Below are positions 55,870 to 63,544 of a stretch of 64,000 bases of DNA, one piece after another. The DNA is taken from NCBI GenBank assembly GCA_963809545.1, contig CAWEKD010000004.1, positions 124,001 to 188,000 on the forward strand, in the 5' to 3' direction. The translations under genes were made by a program, and so were the position numbers. Source of the stretch: Natronosporangium sp035305625 (GTDB taxonomy: Bacteria > Actinomycetota > Actinomycetes > Mycobacteriales > Micromonosporaceae). The notes beneath the pieces were generated by a model. It saw nothing but the letters and a program-made list of their open reading frames with translations, searched no databases and was not told where the DNA came from. The number at the start of each line of letters is the position of its first letter. Position 1 is the first letter of the stretch.

Positions 55870-56352
55870 TCGACGTGATGTCAGGTTGTCTGAACCCCCT
55901 GACAAGGGTTCTAAAACCTTGGCGCGCACCTCAGGAAGTGGATCACCCCCACCGCCATAAAGGCGCTGGAATATAGATGCACTTCGCGACCGGGACAGCG
56001 CTCATAGACCCCCCTTGGGATCAATCCCCGCGCAACACTCCGCTGTGCGCAGCATACCCGCTGTCGAAGCCGACGATAAGTCCGGCGACTTATAGAAGTT
56101 AACCACTTAAATGATGTGGCCAAATTAGACATAACACTACATCACGCCCATAGGTGGATGAGGTAAGCAATCTCCAAAGATCCACCATTGTCCGAATGGC
56201 AAGCTCCATGCGGAATTGACTGTCCACTTTCCGTAAATATCAATTGTTCAGCTTGCCATCGGGCAATTACGCATTACCATCCGGACACGGTGCCCCAGCC
56301 CCATCTGACTGGGACACCTACTTCCCCCAGTGATCCACATAGGAGGGACACC
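55870..56352. promoter_or_regulatory. AT-rich control region of the regulator and first toxin gene
   Basis: The region is clearly less GC-rich than the rest of the window. It contains a perfect inverted repeat ATAAGTC-CGGC-GACTTAT at 56076-56093, CCACTT at 56103-56108, and GTCCACTTTCCG at 56222-56233, the last shared with the second toxin gene at the same distance from ATG. TTGACT at 56216 could be a -35 box. The ribosome site is CACATAGGAGGGA at 56336-56348. No gene is visible. Confidence 0.6.
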
Positions 56353-57039
56353 ATGCGGAGGAAACTCCTACTGGTGGCGACGATCTGCGCCCTGACCGTC
56401 GGGGTCACGTCTCCGCCAGCCGGCGCCTACCAGTCGCTCGGCGCCACCGACACCCCGGCGGCCGAGACGGTGCACACCGACTCGCTCGCCCCCGCTGGCA
56501 GCATCGACGCCACCGAGCGGGACATCCTGGCCGGCCTGCTCTTCGGCATCGGCGACTTCGCTGCGGAGATCGGCAATGAGGTCCCGGCGATCGCCGGGCT
56601 CTCGAAGGCGGAATACCAGGCTCAGGCTGAGGAGATGCTGGACGGCTTCATCTCCGCCCACAGTGTGGAGCTGAAGCCGGTACTGGCAGACATTCGCAGC
56701 GGTGACATCAACCGGGTCGAGGTCGGCCTGGATGGCCTGGCCCGGCTCTACCTCGGCTACGTGGAGAGTCGGGTCAGCGCGGAGGAGTACGCCCTGCTGC
56801 AGCAGGGGCAGGAGTACCTCCCCGCCTGCGGTCTGGCGTGGGCCTGCGTCGTTACCGTAGTCATTCACAACACCGTCGCGATCACCTCGGCGGCTGCCGT
56901 CGCTATATCCGCGGCTCTTGCCCTCGCCATCACGGTGTGGTGCGGGGTCACGGCCGAGGATTGCCAGATCGAGCGCGCTCCCTCTCGTGCGGAGGCGGAA
57001 TACTTCCGCGCAGAAATCGCCCGCGCCGCACGGGCGTAA
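56353..57039 (+). CDS. SdpC-like secreted toxin precursor, copy 1
   Basis: A 228-residue precursor with a signal peptide cleaved near AGA-YQS (after residue 25). A conserved helical middle (RDILAGLLFGIGDFAAEIGN, FISAHSVELKPVLADIR) leads to the presumed toxin: Cys159-GLAWA-Cys165, a hydrophobic stretch of about 30 residues, then Cys197 and Cys204. In B. subtilis SDP a 42-residue peptide starting at a Cys with a Cx5C disulfide is cut from SdpC; this spacing is the same. The strong AGGAGGG ribosome site fits high expression. sdpA- and sdpB-like genes follow. Identification rests on architecture and neighbours, so the mature ends are inferred. Confidence 0.82.
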   Translation: MRRKLLLVATICALTVGVTSPPAGAYQSLGATDTPAAETVHTDSLAPAGSIDATERDILAGLLFGIGDFAAEIGNEVPAIAGLSKAEYQAQAEEMLDGFISAHSVELKPVLADIRSGDINRVEVGLDGLARLYLGYVESRVSAEEYALLQQGQEYLPACGLAWACVVTVVIHNTVAITSAAAVAISAALALAITVWCGVTAEDCQIERAPSRAEAEYFRAEIARAARA

Positions 57040-57046
57040 CGTACAC

Positions 57047-57081
57047 CCTGGCCGGACCAGCGCGTGGCTGGTCCGGCCAGG
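57047..57081 (+). terminator. Hairpin between toxin copy 1 and the maturation genes
   Basis: A perfect 15-bp stem (CCTGGCCGGACCAGC and its complement) with loop GCGTG starts 8 bases after the toxin stop. It probably stops most transcripts or stabilises the toxin mRNA, so that the toxin is made in excess over SdpA/SdpB. Confidence 0.7.
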
Positions 57082-57120
57082 CCCCCCTGCACACGGTGAA
57101 ATCTCCGGAGACGGACTCTG

Positions 57121-57762
57121 ATGCCCCGCACCGCTCTAGCTCCTCATCAGGAAGCACCCCGTACTGCCAGCGATCAACAGCATTCCGATCCAGCCACGCC
57201 GGATCCGGCGGTGGTACGACGCATTCGCATGGTCACCGCTGTCGTGGTCGTGCTCATCGCAGCCACAACAGCGCTTTTCTCTCTTCCCTCCCACATTCAC
57301 CTGCCCCGCAGCTGGCAGACCGGCTTCTCCTCCGTGCAGTCCCTGGTACCTCAAGGGTGGGGATTCTTCACGCGTAACCCACGGGAAGCGAGCATGATCC
57401 CGTACGTCTACGACGGTACGACGTGGGTCAACGCCAACCGCGGCCCTAATGCGCAACTGCGGTATCTCCTGGGGCTCAACCGGGAAAGCCGCCTCACCGA
57501 ATTCGACATCGTCCAGCTTCTGCAGCAGTCCGCCACCGTCACGACGTGGACCCCCTGCGCCGAGCCGGAGGTCGACTCATGCGTCGCCTCCGCCACCGCC
57601 GCCGGCGTGGTCCCGGTGGTGACCTACGGCTACCAACTCCGGCTGTGCGGTGACGTGCTCATCATCCGGCAGGAGCCGATCCCGCTGGCGTACGCCGGCT
57701 TGGGTTACCGCCCACCCATGGAGGCGATCCGTTTCCATGTCACCTGCCAGGAGCCCGCATGA
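57121..57762 (+). CDS. SdpA-family toxin maturation protein
   Basis: A 213-residue protein with one membrane helix (about residues 40-58, VTAVVVVLIAATTALFSLPS) and a domain outside or at the membrane with WGFFTRNPREASMIPYVYDG, a typical SdpA pattern. It also has Cys pairs (PCAEPEVDSC, RLCGD). In Bacillus, SdpA and SdpB are both needed to convert SdpC into active SDP. The stop overlaps the ATG of the SdpB-like gene by 4 nt. It is convincing mainly through context. Confidence 0.78.
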   Translation: MPRTALAPHQEAPRTASDQQHSDPATPDPAVVRRIRMVTAVVVVLIAATTALFSLPSHIHLPRSWQTGFSSVQSLVPQGWGFFTRNPREASMIPYVYDGTTWVNANRGPNAQLRYLLGLNRESRLTEFDIVQLLQQSATVTTWTPCAEPEVDSCVASATAAGVVPVVTYGYQLRLCGDVLIIRQEPIPLAYAGLGYRPPMEAIRFHVTCQEPA

Positions 57763-58745
57763 GCAGTACCGTCCCGACCTCCGCCCGGGAAGAGAAGACC
57801 CTGGTTCAGCGCCTCGATCAGTTCATCCTGCGCGTCTCCCCGTTCAACCAGGTGTTGGGGCTGACCCGCACCATGCTGGCGATCGCCACCGCCCTCACCC
57901 TGGCGGCCACCCCGAACGACCAGCTGTTCTTCCGCAGCGTCAACTACCCCGAGGGAGTGGTGTGCGGGCGCGGCCTGGGCCAGTGGACGCTCTACTGTCT
58001 CACCGGCGGCAGCCGGTACTTTGACCTGGTCGTCTGGGGCTCCGTGCTGGTGCTCCTGGTGGTCGCCACCGGCTTCGCTCCGCGGTGGACCGCGATCCCC
58101 CACTGGTACATCGCGTGGAGTTTCGCCGCCAGCAGCCCGATCCCTGACGGGGGCGACCACATCACCACGAACCTGGCCCTGCTGTTGGTGCCGCTGTGCC
58201 TGCTGGATCGGCGGCGCTGGCACTGGTCACCGGACACCACGTACCACCAGCGCAGTGTAGGGGTGAAGTTCGCCGCCTACGGAGCTATCGCACTGTGGAT
58301 CCTCCAGATCTTCGTGCTCTACTTCCAGGCGGCGGTGGCGAAGTTCGGCGTCACCGAGTGGGCGGACGGCAGTGCGCTGTGGTACTGGATGCAGAACCCC
58401 ACCTTCGGCCCCGCCGGATGGATGCGGGACCTGGCCCTCGGCATCCTGCAGTATCCGCTGTTCGTGCTGCTGGTCACCTACGGCACCCTGCTGTTCCAGG
58501 TGACGCTGGCGTTCTCCCCGCTGTACTCCTGGGGGTGGCGGCGCTTCTACCTGTTCGCCGCGGTGGTGTTCCACTTGGGGATCGCGGTCACGATGGGGCT
58601 GTGGTCGTTCTCCATCGCCATGATCGCCGCCGACCTGATCTTCCTCATCCGGCCCCATGAGTCGCTCCACGTCCCATGGTTGTCCCGGCTATGGCAGGTC
58701 GGGCGAGAACGCGTACTCAGCCTCAGCGGTAGATCCCACTCCTGA
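57759..58745 (+). CDS. SdpB-family (HTTM) membrane maturation protein
   Basis: A 328-residue polytopic membrane protein of the HTTM/SdpB family, related to vitamin-K-dependent carboxylase membrane domains. Visible segments: SPFNQVLGLTRTMLAIATAL, SFAASSPIPDGGDHITTNLA, FQAAVAKFGVTEWADGSALW and VVFHLGIAVTMGLWSFSIAM. About seven or eight helices. In Bacillus SdpB is required for SDP production. It is coupled to the SdpA-like gene and ends at a strong hairpin. Confidence 0.85.
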   Translation: MSSTVPTSAREEKTLVQRLDQFILRVSPFNQVLGLTRTMLAIATALTLAATPNDQLFFRSVNYPEGVVCGRGLGQWTLYCLTGGSRYFDLVVWGSVLVLLVVATGFAPRWTAIPHWYIAWSFAASSPIPDGGDHITTNLALLLVPLCLLDRRRWHWSPDTTYHQRSVGVKFAAYGAIALWILQIFVLYFQAAVAKFGVTEWADGSALWYWMQNPTFGPAGWMRDLALGILQYPLFVLLVTYGTLLFQVTLAFSPLYSWGWRRFYLFAAVVFHLGIAVTMGLWSFSIAMIAADLIFLIRPHESLHVPWLSRLWQVGRERVLSLSGRSHS

Positions 58746-58762
58746 CCCCACACCGGTACGGC

Positions 58763-58798
58763 GTGGCCCCGGTCCTTGCGCACAAGGACCGGGGCCAC
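58763..58798. terminator. Bidirectional terminator after sdpB-like gene
   Basis: A perfect 16-bp stem (GTGGCCCCGGTCCTTG and complement) with loop CGCA lies between two convergent genes, ending the toxin operon and the glycan operon from the other side. Confidence 0.82.
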
Positions 58799-58811
58799 CC
58801 GGTTACGCCCG

Positions 58812-59831
58812 CTAGGCGCCAGACGGTTCCGGTGCCGGACAGGTCAGCAGGAAATCCACCACTTCGGAGTAGGACGCGCTGGCGAGCCCGACGCAGGTGT
58901 CGGCGGCCCCGTAGTACAGCCGGAGCCGGTCCTGCTCCACGTCATGCACCAGGCCGGTCGGGAACACCACGTTCGGGGCGTCGCCGGTCCGCTCGTACGG
59001 CTCGACCGGGCTGAACACCCACTCGTCGGTGCGGCGCAGCACCCGCTCCGGCCGCTCGGCGTCCAACAACGCCAGCCCGGCCCGGTAGACCAGCCCACCC
59101 GCCACGCTCTTGATGCCGTGGTAGACCGCCAGCCACCCGTGCGTGGTCAACACCGGCGGGGGCCCCATGCCGATGCGGACGTTGTCCCACCACGGGCCCG
59201 GCCGCGCCGGCAACACCAGCGTCGGTTCGGACCAGGACCGCAGATCCGGGGAGCGGGACAGCCACACATCCGAGCGCTGCGTGTCCTGGATGGTGGGGCG
59301 ATGGAACATCACGTACTGGCCATCGATCCGGTACGGCAGCAGCGAGGCGTTCTTGTCCGGCGGCGGCATCACCACCCCCAGCAGCTCCACCTCGACGAAG
59401 TCGGTGGTGCGCGCCATCGCCACCGCCGGGCCGGCGGGGCCGTAGGCGGTGAATGTCAACACCCAGGCGGCCTGGTCCTCCAGCCAGACCACCCGTGGAT
59501 CTTCCACCCCCCACCGGGACGCCTCTCCGAGGTCCCCGGCGCTGATCAGCGGAGTGGGCGAGATCTCCCACCCGGTCGCCCCGTCCAGGCTGCGGGCGAC
59601 CGTGAGGTGGGAGATCCCGCGTCGGTCCTCCACTCGACACACCAGCACCGTCTGCCCATCGACCTGGGCAGCGGCCGGGTTGAAGACGGTGTTGACCGGA
59701 TAGGGCCAGTCCGCCGGGCTCAACACCGGGTTGTGCGGACTACGCCGAAACAGCCCGGCTACCTGCTGGCCGGGCCGGTGGCGCTCGGTGGCTGCGAGCT
59801 GTGATCCGGCAGCCGAGGGCTCGTCGCCCAC
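58812..59831 (-). CDS. GH130-family glycoside phosphorylase/hydrolase
   Basis: A 339-residue five-bladed beta-propeller enzyme. SPHNPVLSP, NTVFNPAAAQ, GVEDPRVVWL, KNASLLPYRIDGQYVMFHRP and AVYHGI are GH130 landmarks, including the catalytic Asp in ExDPR. The family mostly phosphorolyses or hydrolyses beta-mannosides. The start overlaps the end of the glycosyltransferase gene by 73 nt, so it is probably coupled. No signal peptide. Substrate unassigned. Confidence 0.88.
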   Translation of the reverse strand: MGDEPSAAGSQLAATERHRPGQQVAGLFRRSPHNPVLSPADWPYPVNTVFNPAAAQVDGQTVLVCRVEDRRGISHLTVARSLDGATGWEISPTPLISAGDLGEASRWGVEDPRVVWLEDQAAWVLTFTAYGPAGPAVAMARTTDFVEVELLGVVMPPPDKNASLLPYRIDGQYVMFHRPTIQDTQRSDVWLSRSPDLRSWSEPTLVLPARPGPWWDNVRIGMGPPPVLTTHGWLAVYHGIKSVAGGLVYRAGLALLDAERPERVLRRTDEWVFSPVEPYERTGDAPNVVFPTGLVHDVEQDRLRLYYGAADTCVGLASASYSEVVDFLLTCPAPEPSGA

Positions 59832-61099
59832 CGGGGTTCACCTCCTGCCGCGCGGGGCACACGGATCTCACCAAACAGTTTCCGGAGCTTAACCGGGTGG
59901 GTCCGGTGCGGCGCACGCAGTCGGCGGGTAGGAGCGGCGGCGGTCCGGAACACCTCGGCGAACGTGGCCGCCACCGCCGGCCAGCTCAGTGCCGCGGCGG
60001 TGGTCAGCGCGGCCTGCTGGGCGGTGCGGAACCGCTCCGAATCACCCAGCAGGTCACAGACCGCCTCTGCCAGGGCGTCCGGGTCCTCGAACGGCACCAG
60101 GGTGCCGGCGGCCGGCCGGCCGGCCGGGGTGACGAGTTCCCGGGCGTACGGGTAGGAGGTGGATACCACCGGGCAGCCGGCGGCCATCGCGAACGTCAAC
60201 GCGCCCGAGGAGGCCTGCTGCGAGGTCCGGTAGGGGGTCAGGTAGAGGTCGGTGCGCTGCAGCAGGGCCGCCAGCTCAGGATCGGTCAGGAAGGTGTCGA
60301 CGAACCGGACATGGTCGGCTACCTGCAGCCGCTGGGCCAGCGCGACCAGTTCCTCGCGGTACTGCTCACCGCTGGTGCGGACCACCTCCGGGTGGGTGGC
60401 CCCGGCGATCAGGTAGACCACCTCCGGGTGCTGACGGACGATCGCGGGCATGGCCTCGATGGCGGTCTCCAGCCCCTTGCCCGGGCGCAGCAGGCCGAAC
60501 GTGGTCAGCACCCGCCGCCCCGCGGTGTCGGACAGGGCTTCCGCCACCACCGGCCCAATCTCGGCCGGGTCTACCGGCTCCGCCAGCGAGGTCGGCACAC
60601 CGTGTGGCACCACCACGAGCTGCTCCGGCGTCCCCCAGCCGGCCTTCAGCGCGATCTCGCGGGCGCTCTCGGTGAACACCGTCACCCGCCGCGCCCGCCG
60701 GCACAGCTGGGTGAGCACCTCCGCCTGCTCCGGCTCCGGGCTGGACAGCACAGTGTGCAGGGTCACCGCGTACGGCATCCCGATCGCCGACAGTTCGTCC
60801 GCGAAATCCAGGACGTACCGACCCTGCGAGCCGCCGAAGATGCCGTACTCGTGCTGGATCACCACCAGGTCTGCGCCGGTGGCCGCTACCGCGTGCGCTG
60901 CCCGCCGGTAGTCGCCCCGGTCGTCCTGCCGGATCACCTCGACCACTTCCGGCCCGTACGACAGGCCGTCCCGGTCGATAGCGCAGACCTCCACTCGCCA
61001 ATCTGGGGCACTCACCGCCATTGCGGAACGCAGATCGGCGGTAAACGTGGCCAGACCACACCGGCGAGGCAGATTCGTGGAAAGTACAACCAGATGCAT
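59759..61099 (-). CDS. GT4-family glycosyltransferase
   Basis: A 446-residue GT-B enzyme starting MHLVVLSTNLPRRCGLATFT, preceded by AGGAG. It has VIQHEYGIFGG, TTFGLLRPGKGLE in the C-terminal domain and SSGALTFAMAAGCPVVST in the donor-binding region. This subgroup often sits beside GH130 genes in actinobacteria, as here, suggesting synthesis and turnover of one mannoside. The Arg/Pro-rich last 60 residues are outside the fold. Donor and acceptor unknown. Confidence 0.85.
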   Translation of the reverse strand: MHLVVLSTNLPRRCGLATFTADLRSAMAVSAPDWRVEVCAIDRDGLSYGPEVVEVIRQDDRGDYRRAAHAVAATGADLVVIQHEYGIFGGSQGRYVLDFADELSAIGMPYAVTLHTVLSSPEPEQAEVLTQLCRRARRVTVFTESAREIALKAGWGTPEQLVVVPHGVPTSLAEPVDPAEIGPVVAEALSDTAGRRVLTTFGLLRPGKGLETAIEAMPAIVRQHPEVVYLIAGATHPEVVRTSGEQYREELVALAQRLQVADHVRFVDTFLTDPELAALLQRTDLYLTPYRTSQQASSGALTFAMAAGCPVVSTSYPYARELVTPAGRPAAGTLVPFEDPDALAEAVCDLLGDSERFRTAQQAALTTAAALSWPAVAATFAEVFRTAAAPTRRLRAPHRTHPVKLRKLFGEIRVPRAAGGEPRWATSPRLPDHSSQPPSATGPASR

Positions 61100-61614
61100 A
61101 GTCACCTGACTCCTACCCTCCGTGAGATCCACAGCTAGAGTACGGTGCACTCCGCCGGATCGTCACCTCTGCGACCCGCTACCCGACCAGGTCGGTCTGT
61201 GGAAAGGGCGACCGGTCCCACCGGACGGTCCGGAGTTCACCGCCCGCTCCGTGACGACCTTTACGCGCGGATGTCCACTGATGTTCGGATGATCACGCTC
61301 TGCCGGAGGTCGGGGCCGTCGGCATCGCCCACCCCGCCATCCATGTCCCTCCCCCAGTGCTCCTCAGATCACGTACGTCAGCACCTGCCCTGCCATATCG
61401 TCTGACGAAATCAGGACACAGTGTCAATTGATTCCATAAGCCAGGGAACTACGCCATAAGTGGTGGAGTGCTGATGGACCAGCGTCCACTTTCCGCAATT
61501 GGTCAATCATTTCCCCAAAATCATCCACATCGAACAGTAGGATCCCTCGCACTGGATGCCAGGCGCACCATGGCGCGGACATCCATTCCTCATCGATCAC
61601 ATAGGAGGGAGATC
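61100..61614. promoter_or_regulatory. Control region of the second toxin gene
   Basis: About 515 bases with no supported gene. The left part should hold the glycosyltransferase promoter. GTCCACTTTCCG at 61484-61495 matches the site upstream of toxin copy 1, and in both cases it is 131 bases before the ATG. TGGAC-CAGC-GTCCA overlaps it as a small inverted repeat. AAGTGG (reverse of CCACTT) is at 61458. The ribosome site CACATAGGAGGGA is identical to that of copy 1. Confidence 0.6.
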
Positions 61615-62283
61615 ATGCGAAGAAAACTCGCACTGATCACCATGATCGGCGCATTGACGCTCACGGCCGCGGCGCCCCCGGCCAGCGCCTACGAGGTGAT
61701 CGGCACCGCGCACACCGAGGCGGTGGTCACCACCACCGGCAGCATTGACACCGCCGAGCGAGACATCCTGGGCGGCCTGCTCTTCGGCATCGGCGACTTC
61801 GCCGCGGAGATCGGCAACGAAATCACCCAGTTCCGGGGTATCACTGAGGCGGAGTACCGGGCCCAGACCGAGGCGATCCTCGATGGTTTCATTGCGGCCC
61901 GCGGTCCGGAGCTGAAGCCGGTGCTGGCGGACCTCCGCAGCGGGGAGATCCACCGGGTGGAGACGGGGCTGACCGACCTGTCCCAGCTCTACATCGACTA
62001 CCTGGAAACGGTGCTCGAACCGGATCAGTACGCCGCGGCCGTACAGGGCGCGGACCCCATCACGACCGCCTGCGGGCTCGCGGTGGTCTGTGTGTTCTAC
62101 GCCGCGGCAGCGGTCCACAACACCGTGGTCATCACCGGAGTGGCCGCCGTCGCACTCGCCGTCTGGAAGGCGTGCGGGGTGGTGAATGAACAGTGCGCCA
62201 CGAGCGGCCCCTACCACCTCACCCGCACCCGGGCGGAGACTGAGTACTTCGTGGCGGACGTGACCCGCGCCGCGCGGGCGTGA
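61615..62283 (+). CDS. SdpC-like secreted toxin precursor, copy 2
   Basis: A 222-residue paralogue of the copy at 56353. Signal peptide cleaved near ASA-YEV (after residue 25, the same place). The middle is strongly conserved (RDILGGLLFGIGDFAAEIGN, ELKPVLADLRSG). The toxin part differs more: Cys153-GLAVV-Cys159, a hydrophobic stretch of 27 residues, Cys187 and Cys194. Both Cys pairs keep their spacing (Cx5C, Cx6C). No maturation genes are adjacent, so it probably shares SdpA/SdpB with copy 1. Processing ends are inferred. Confidence 0.8.
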   Translation: MRRKLALITMIGALTLTAAAPPASAYEVIGTAHTEAVVTTTGSIDTAERDILGGLLFGIGDFAAEIGNEITQFRGITEAEYRAQTEAILDGFIAARGPELKPVLADLRSGEIHRVETGLTDLSQLYIDYLETVLEPDQYAAAVQGADPITTACGLAVVCVFYAAAAVHNTVVITGVAAVALAVWKACGVVNEQCATSGPYHLTRTRAETEYFVADVTRAARA

Positions 62284-62291
62284 CCGCTACT

Positions 62292-62321
62292 CCGGCCGGC
62301 CCGGTACGCCGGGTCGGCCGG
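62292..62321 (+). terminator. Hairpin after toxin copy 2
   Basis: A 13-bp stem with one G-T pair (CCGGCCGGCCCGG / CCGGGTCGGCCGG) and loop TACG begins 9 bases after the stop codon, the same arrangement as after copy 1. Confidence 0.7.
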
Positions 62322-62554
62322 CCCCACGACTCCCCTGGACAGGCTCCCCTCCCTGGGTAGGAGGTCCGGGGGCGATGGTGACGTTCCCTGGCCCCGGGTT
62401 GTTCCCGCGCCGGATCGCCGGCCACCATGGGGACCGTGATCGTGCCCCGCCCGGAGCGGCGGCCGATCCCACCTCCGCATCCACCGGTGGTCACCCGGTC
62501 ATTCGGGGTCCGCACCGTGGAGGCAACGAGCCGACAACGTCACCAGGAGGCGAC

Positions 62555-63058
62555 ATGACGTCCTTGGGCTACCGGCGCCCGTTGAGCCGGAGGCAGCGGG
62601 TGTGGGCCCTCGTACCGGCGCTCCTGCTGCTCCTGCTCGCGCTCGCCATCGTCTCCGGGCAAGACGGCGGCGATCGGTTCGTCGGGGCGATCATTCCCAG
62701 CGCATTGGCGCTGATCCCCCTCGGATTCGCGCTCCGAGGCCACGCCTTCGCCCAGATCGACGGGGACACGGTCACCGTCGGCTTCCGCCCGTTCTGGCGC
62801 ACCCAGTTCCCGGTGAGCGCGCTGACCGCGGTGGACATCGTGCCGATCGACGCGTGGGAAGGCCACCGCGGCTGGGGACCCAAAGGGGCACCCCGCTCCC
62901 CCCACGGGCAGCTCTACTCCGCCGGCGGCACCGCCGGGCTGCGGTTCACCCTCGCCGACGGACGGCGCTACCTCGTCGGATGCGATCCGGACACGCCCGC
63001 GGCGGTACGGATCCGCGACACGCTGGCCGCGCAGCTGGAGACGAAGCGGGACGCCTGA
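62555..63058 (+). CDS. Small membrane protein with PH-like domain
   Basis: A 167-residue protein from ATG 62555 with the ribosome site CCAGGAGG. Two membrane helices (about residues 18-60: ALVPALLLLLLALAIVSG and AIIPSALALIPLGFAL) precede a soluble domain FAQIDGDTVTVGFRPFWRT...LTAVDIVPID...LRFTLADGRRYLVGC that resembles bacterial PH domains of actinobacteria. Its function is unknown. Being the first gene after toxin copy 2, on the same strand, it is a possible immunity protein, but this is a guess from position. Confidence 0.75.
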   Translation: MTSLGYRRPLSRRQRVWALVPALLLLLLALAIVSGQDGGDRFVGAIIPSALALIPLGFALRGHAFAQIDGDTVTVGFRPFWRTQFPVSALTAVDIVPIDAWEGHRGWGPKGAPRSPHGQLYSAGGTAGLRFTLADGRRYLVGCDPDTPAAVRIRDTLAAQLETKRDA

Positions 63059-63088
63059 TCCGCTCCCCACTCGGCGCACCACCGTGGA

Positions 63089-63502
63089 TCAGCTGCCGCG
63101 CTCCTCATTGTCGTAGCCGAGCGCTTCCCAGATCTCGTACACGGTGTGGTAGACCTGCCCGGCGGGCAGCCGTTCCAGCTCCCGACGGATATCCGCCGGC
63201 ACCTGCATCTGGTCGGCGCCCGCCAACAGACCGTCGCGATCGGATGGCAGGACCGACCGTGGGATCGACCGCCCCAGCCGGCTCCGCGCCTCCAGATCCT
63301 CCCCCGTCAACGGGGCCGGCGCCCCGTCTGGGCGGGAACCGTCCGGGATCCACTGCGAGTCCACCTGATCATCGGTGACCACTTCGGGATCCCGGGATTC
63401 CTCCACTCGCGACGGCACCGGCGCGCCGCGGATGTAGGAATCCATCTCCCGGGCCAGTTCATCGTCCACGTGCGGACTGTGCTTACTGCTACCACGCTCC
63501 AC
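63089..63502 (-). CDS. DUF2795 domain protein
   Basis: A 137-residue soluble protein with a GTG start (MERGSSKHSPHVDDELARE). The C-terminal half (LLAGADQMQVPADIRRELERL, QVYHTVYEIWEALGY) carries the DUF2795 pattern, often found in short actinobacterial proteins. The N-terminal half is acidic and probably disordered. Function unknown. Confidence 0.82.
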   Translation of the reverse strand: MERGSSKHSPHVDDELAREMDSYIRGAPVPSRVEESRDPEVVTDDQVDSQWIPDGSRPDGAPAPLTGEDLEARSRLGRSIPRSVLPSDRDGLLAGADQMQVPADIRRELERLPAGQVYHTVYEIWEALGYDNEERGS

Positions 63503-63544
63503 CGTTGTCCCCTACCCGGGCGGCGGGGACGTGAAACTGCCGAG

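Noticed and set aside
61145..61405. 86-residue plus-strand ORF between the glycosyltransferase and toxin copy 2
   Set aside because: No ribosome site, Ser/Pro/Arg-rich shadow-like sequence, and it lies in the likely promoter region.
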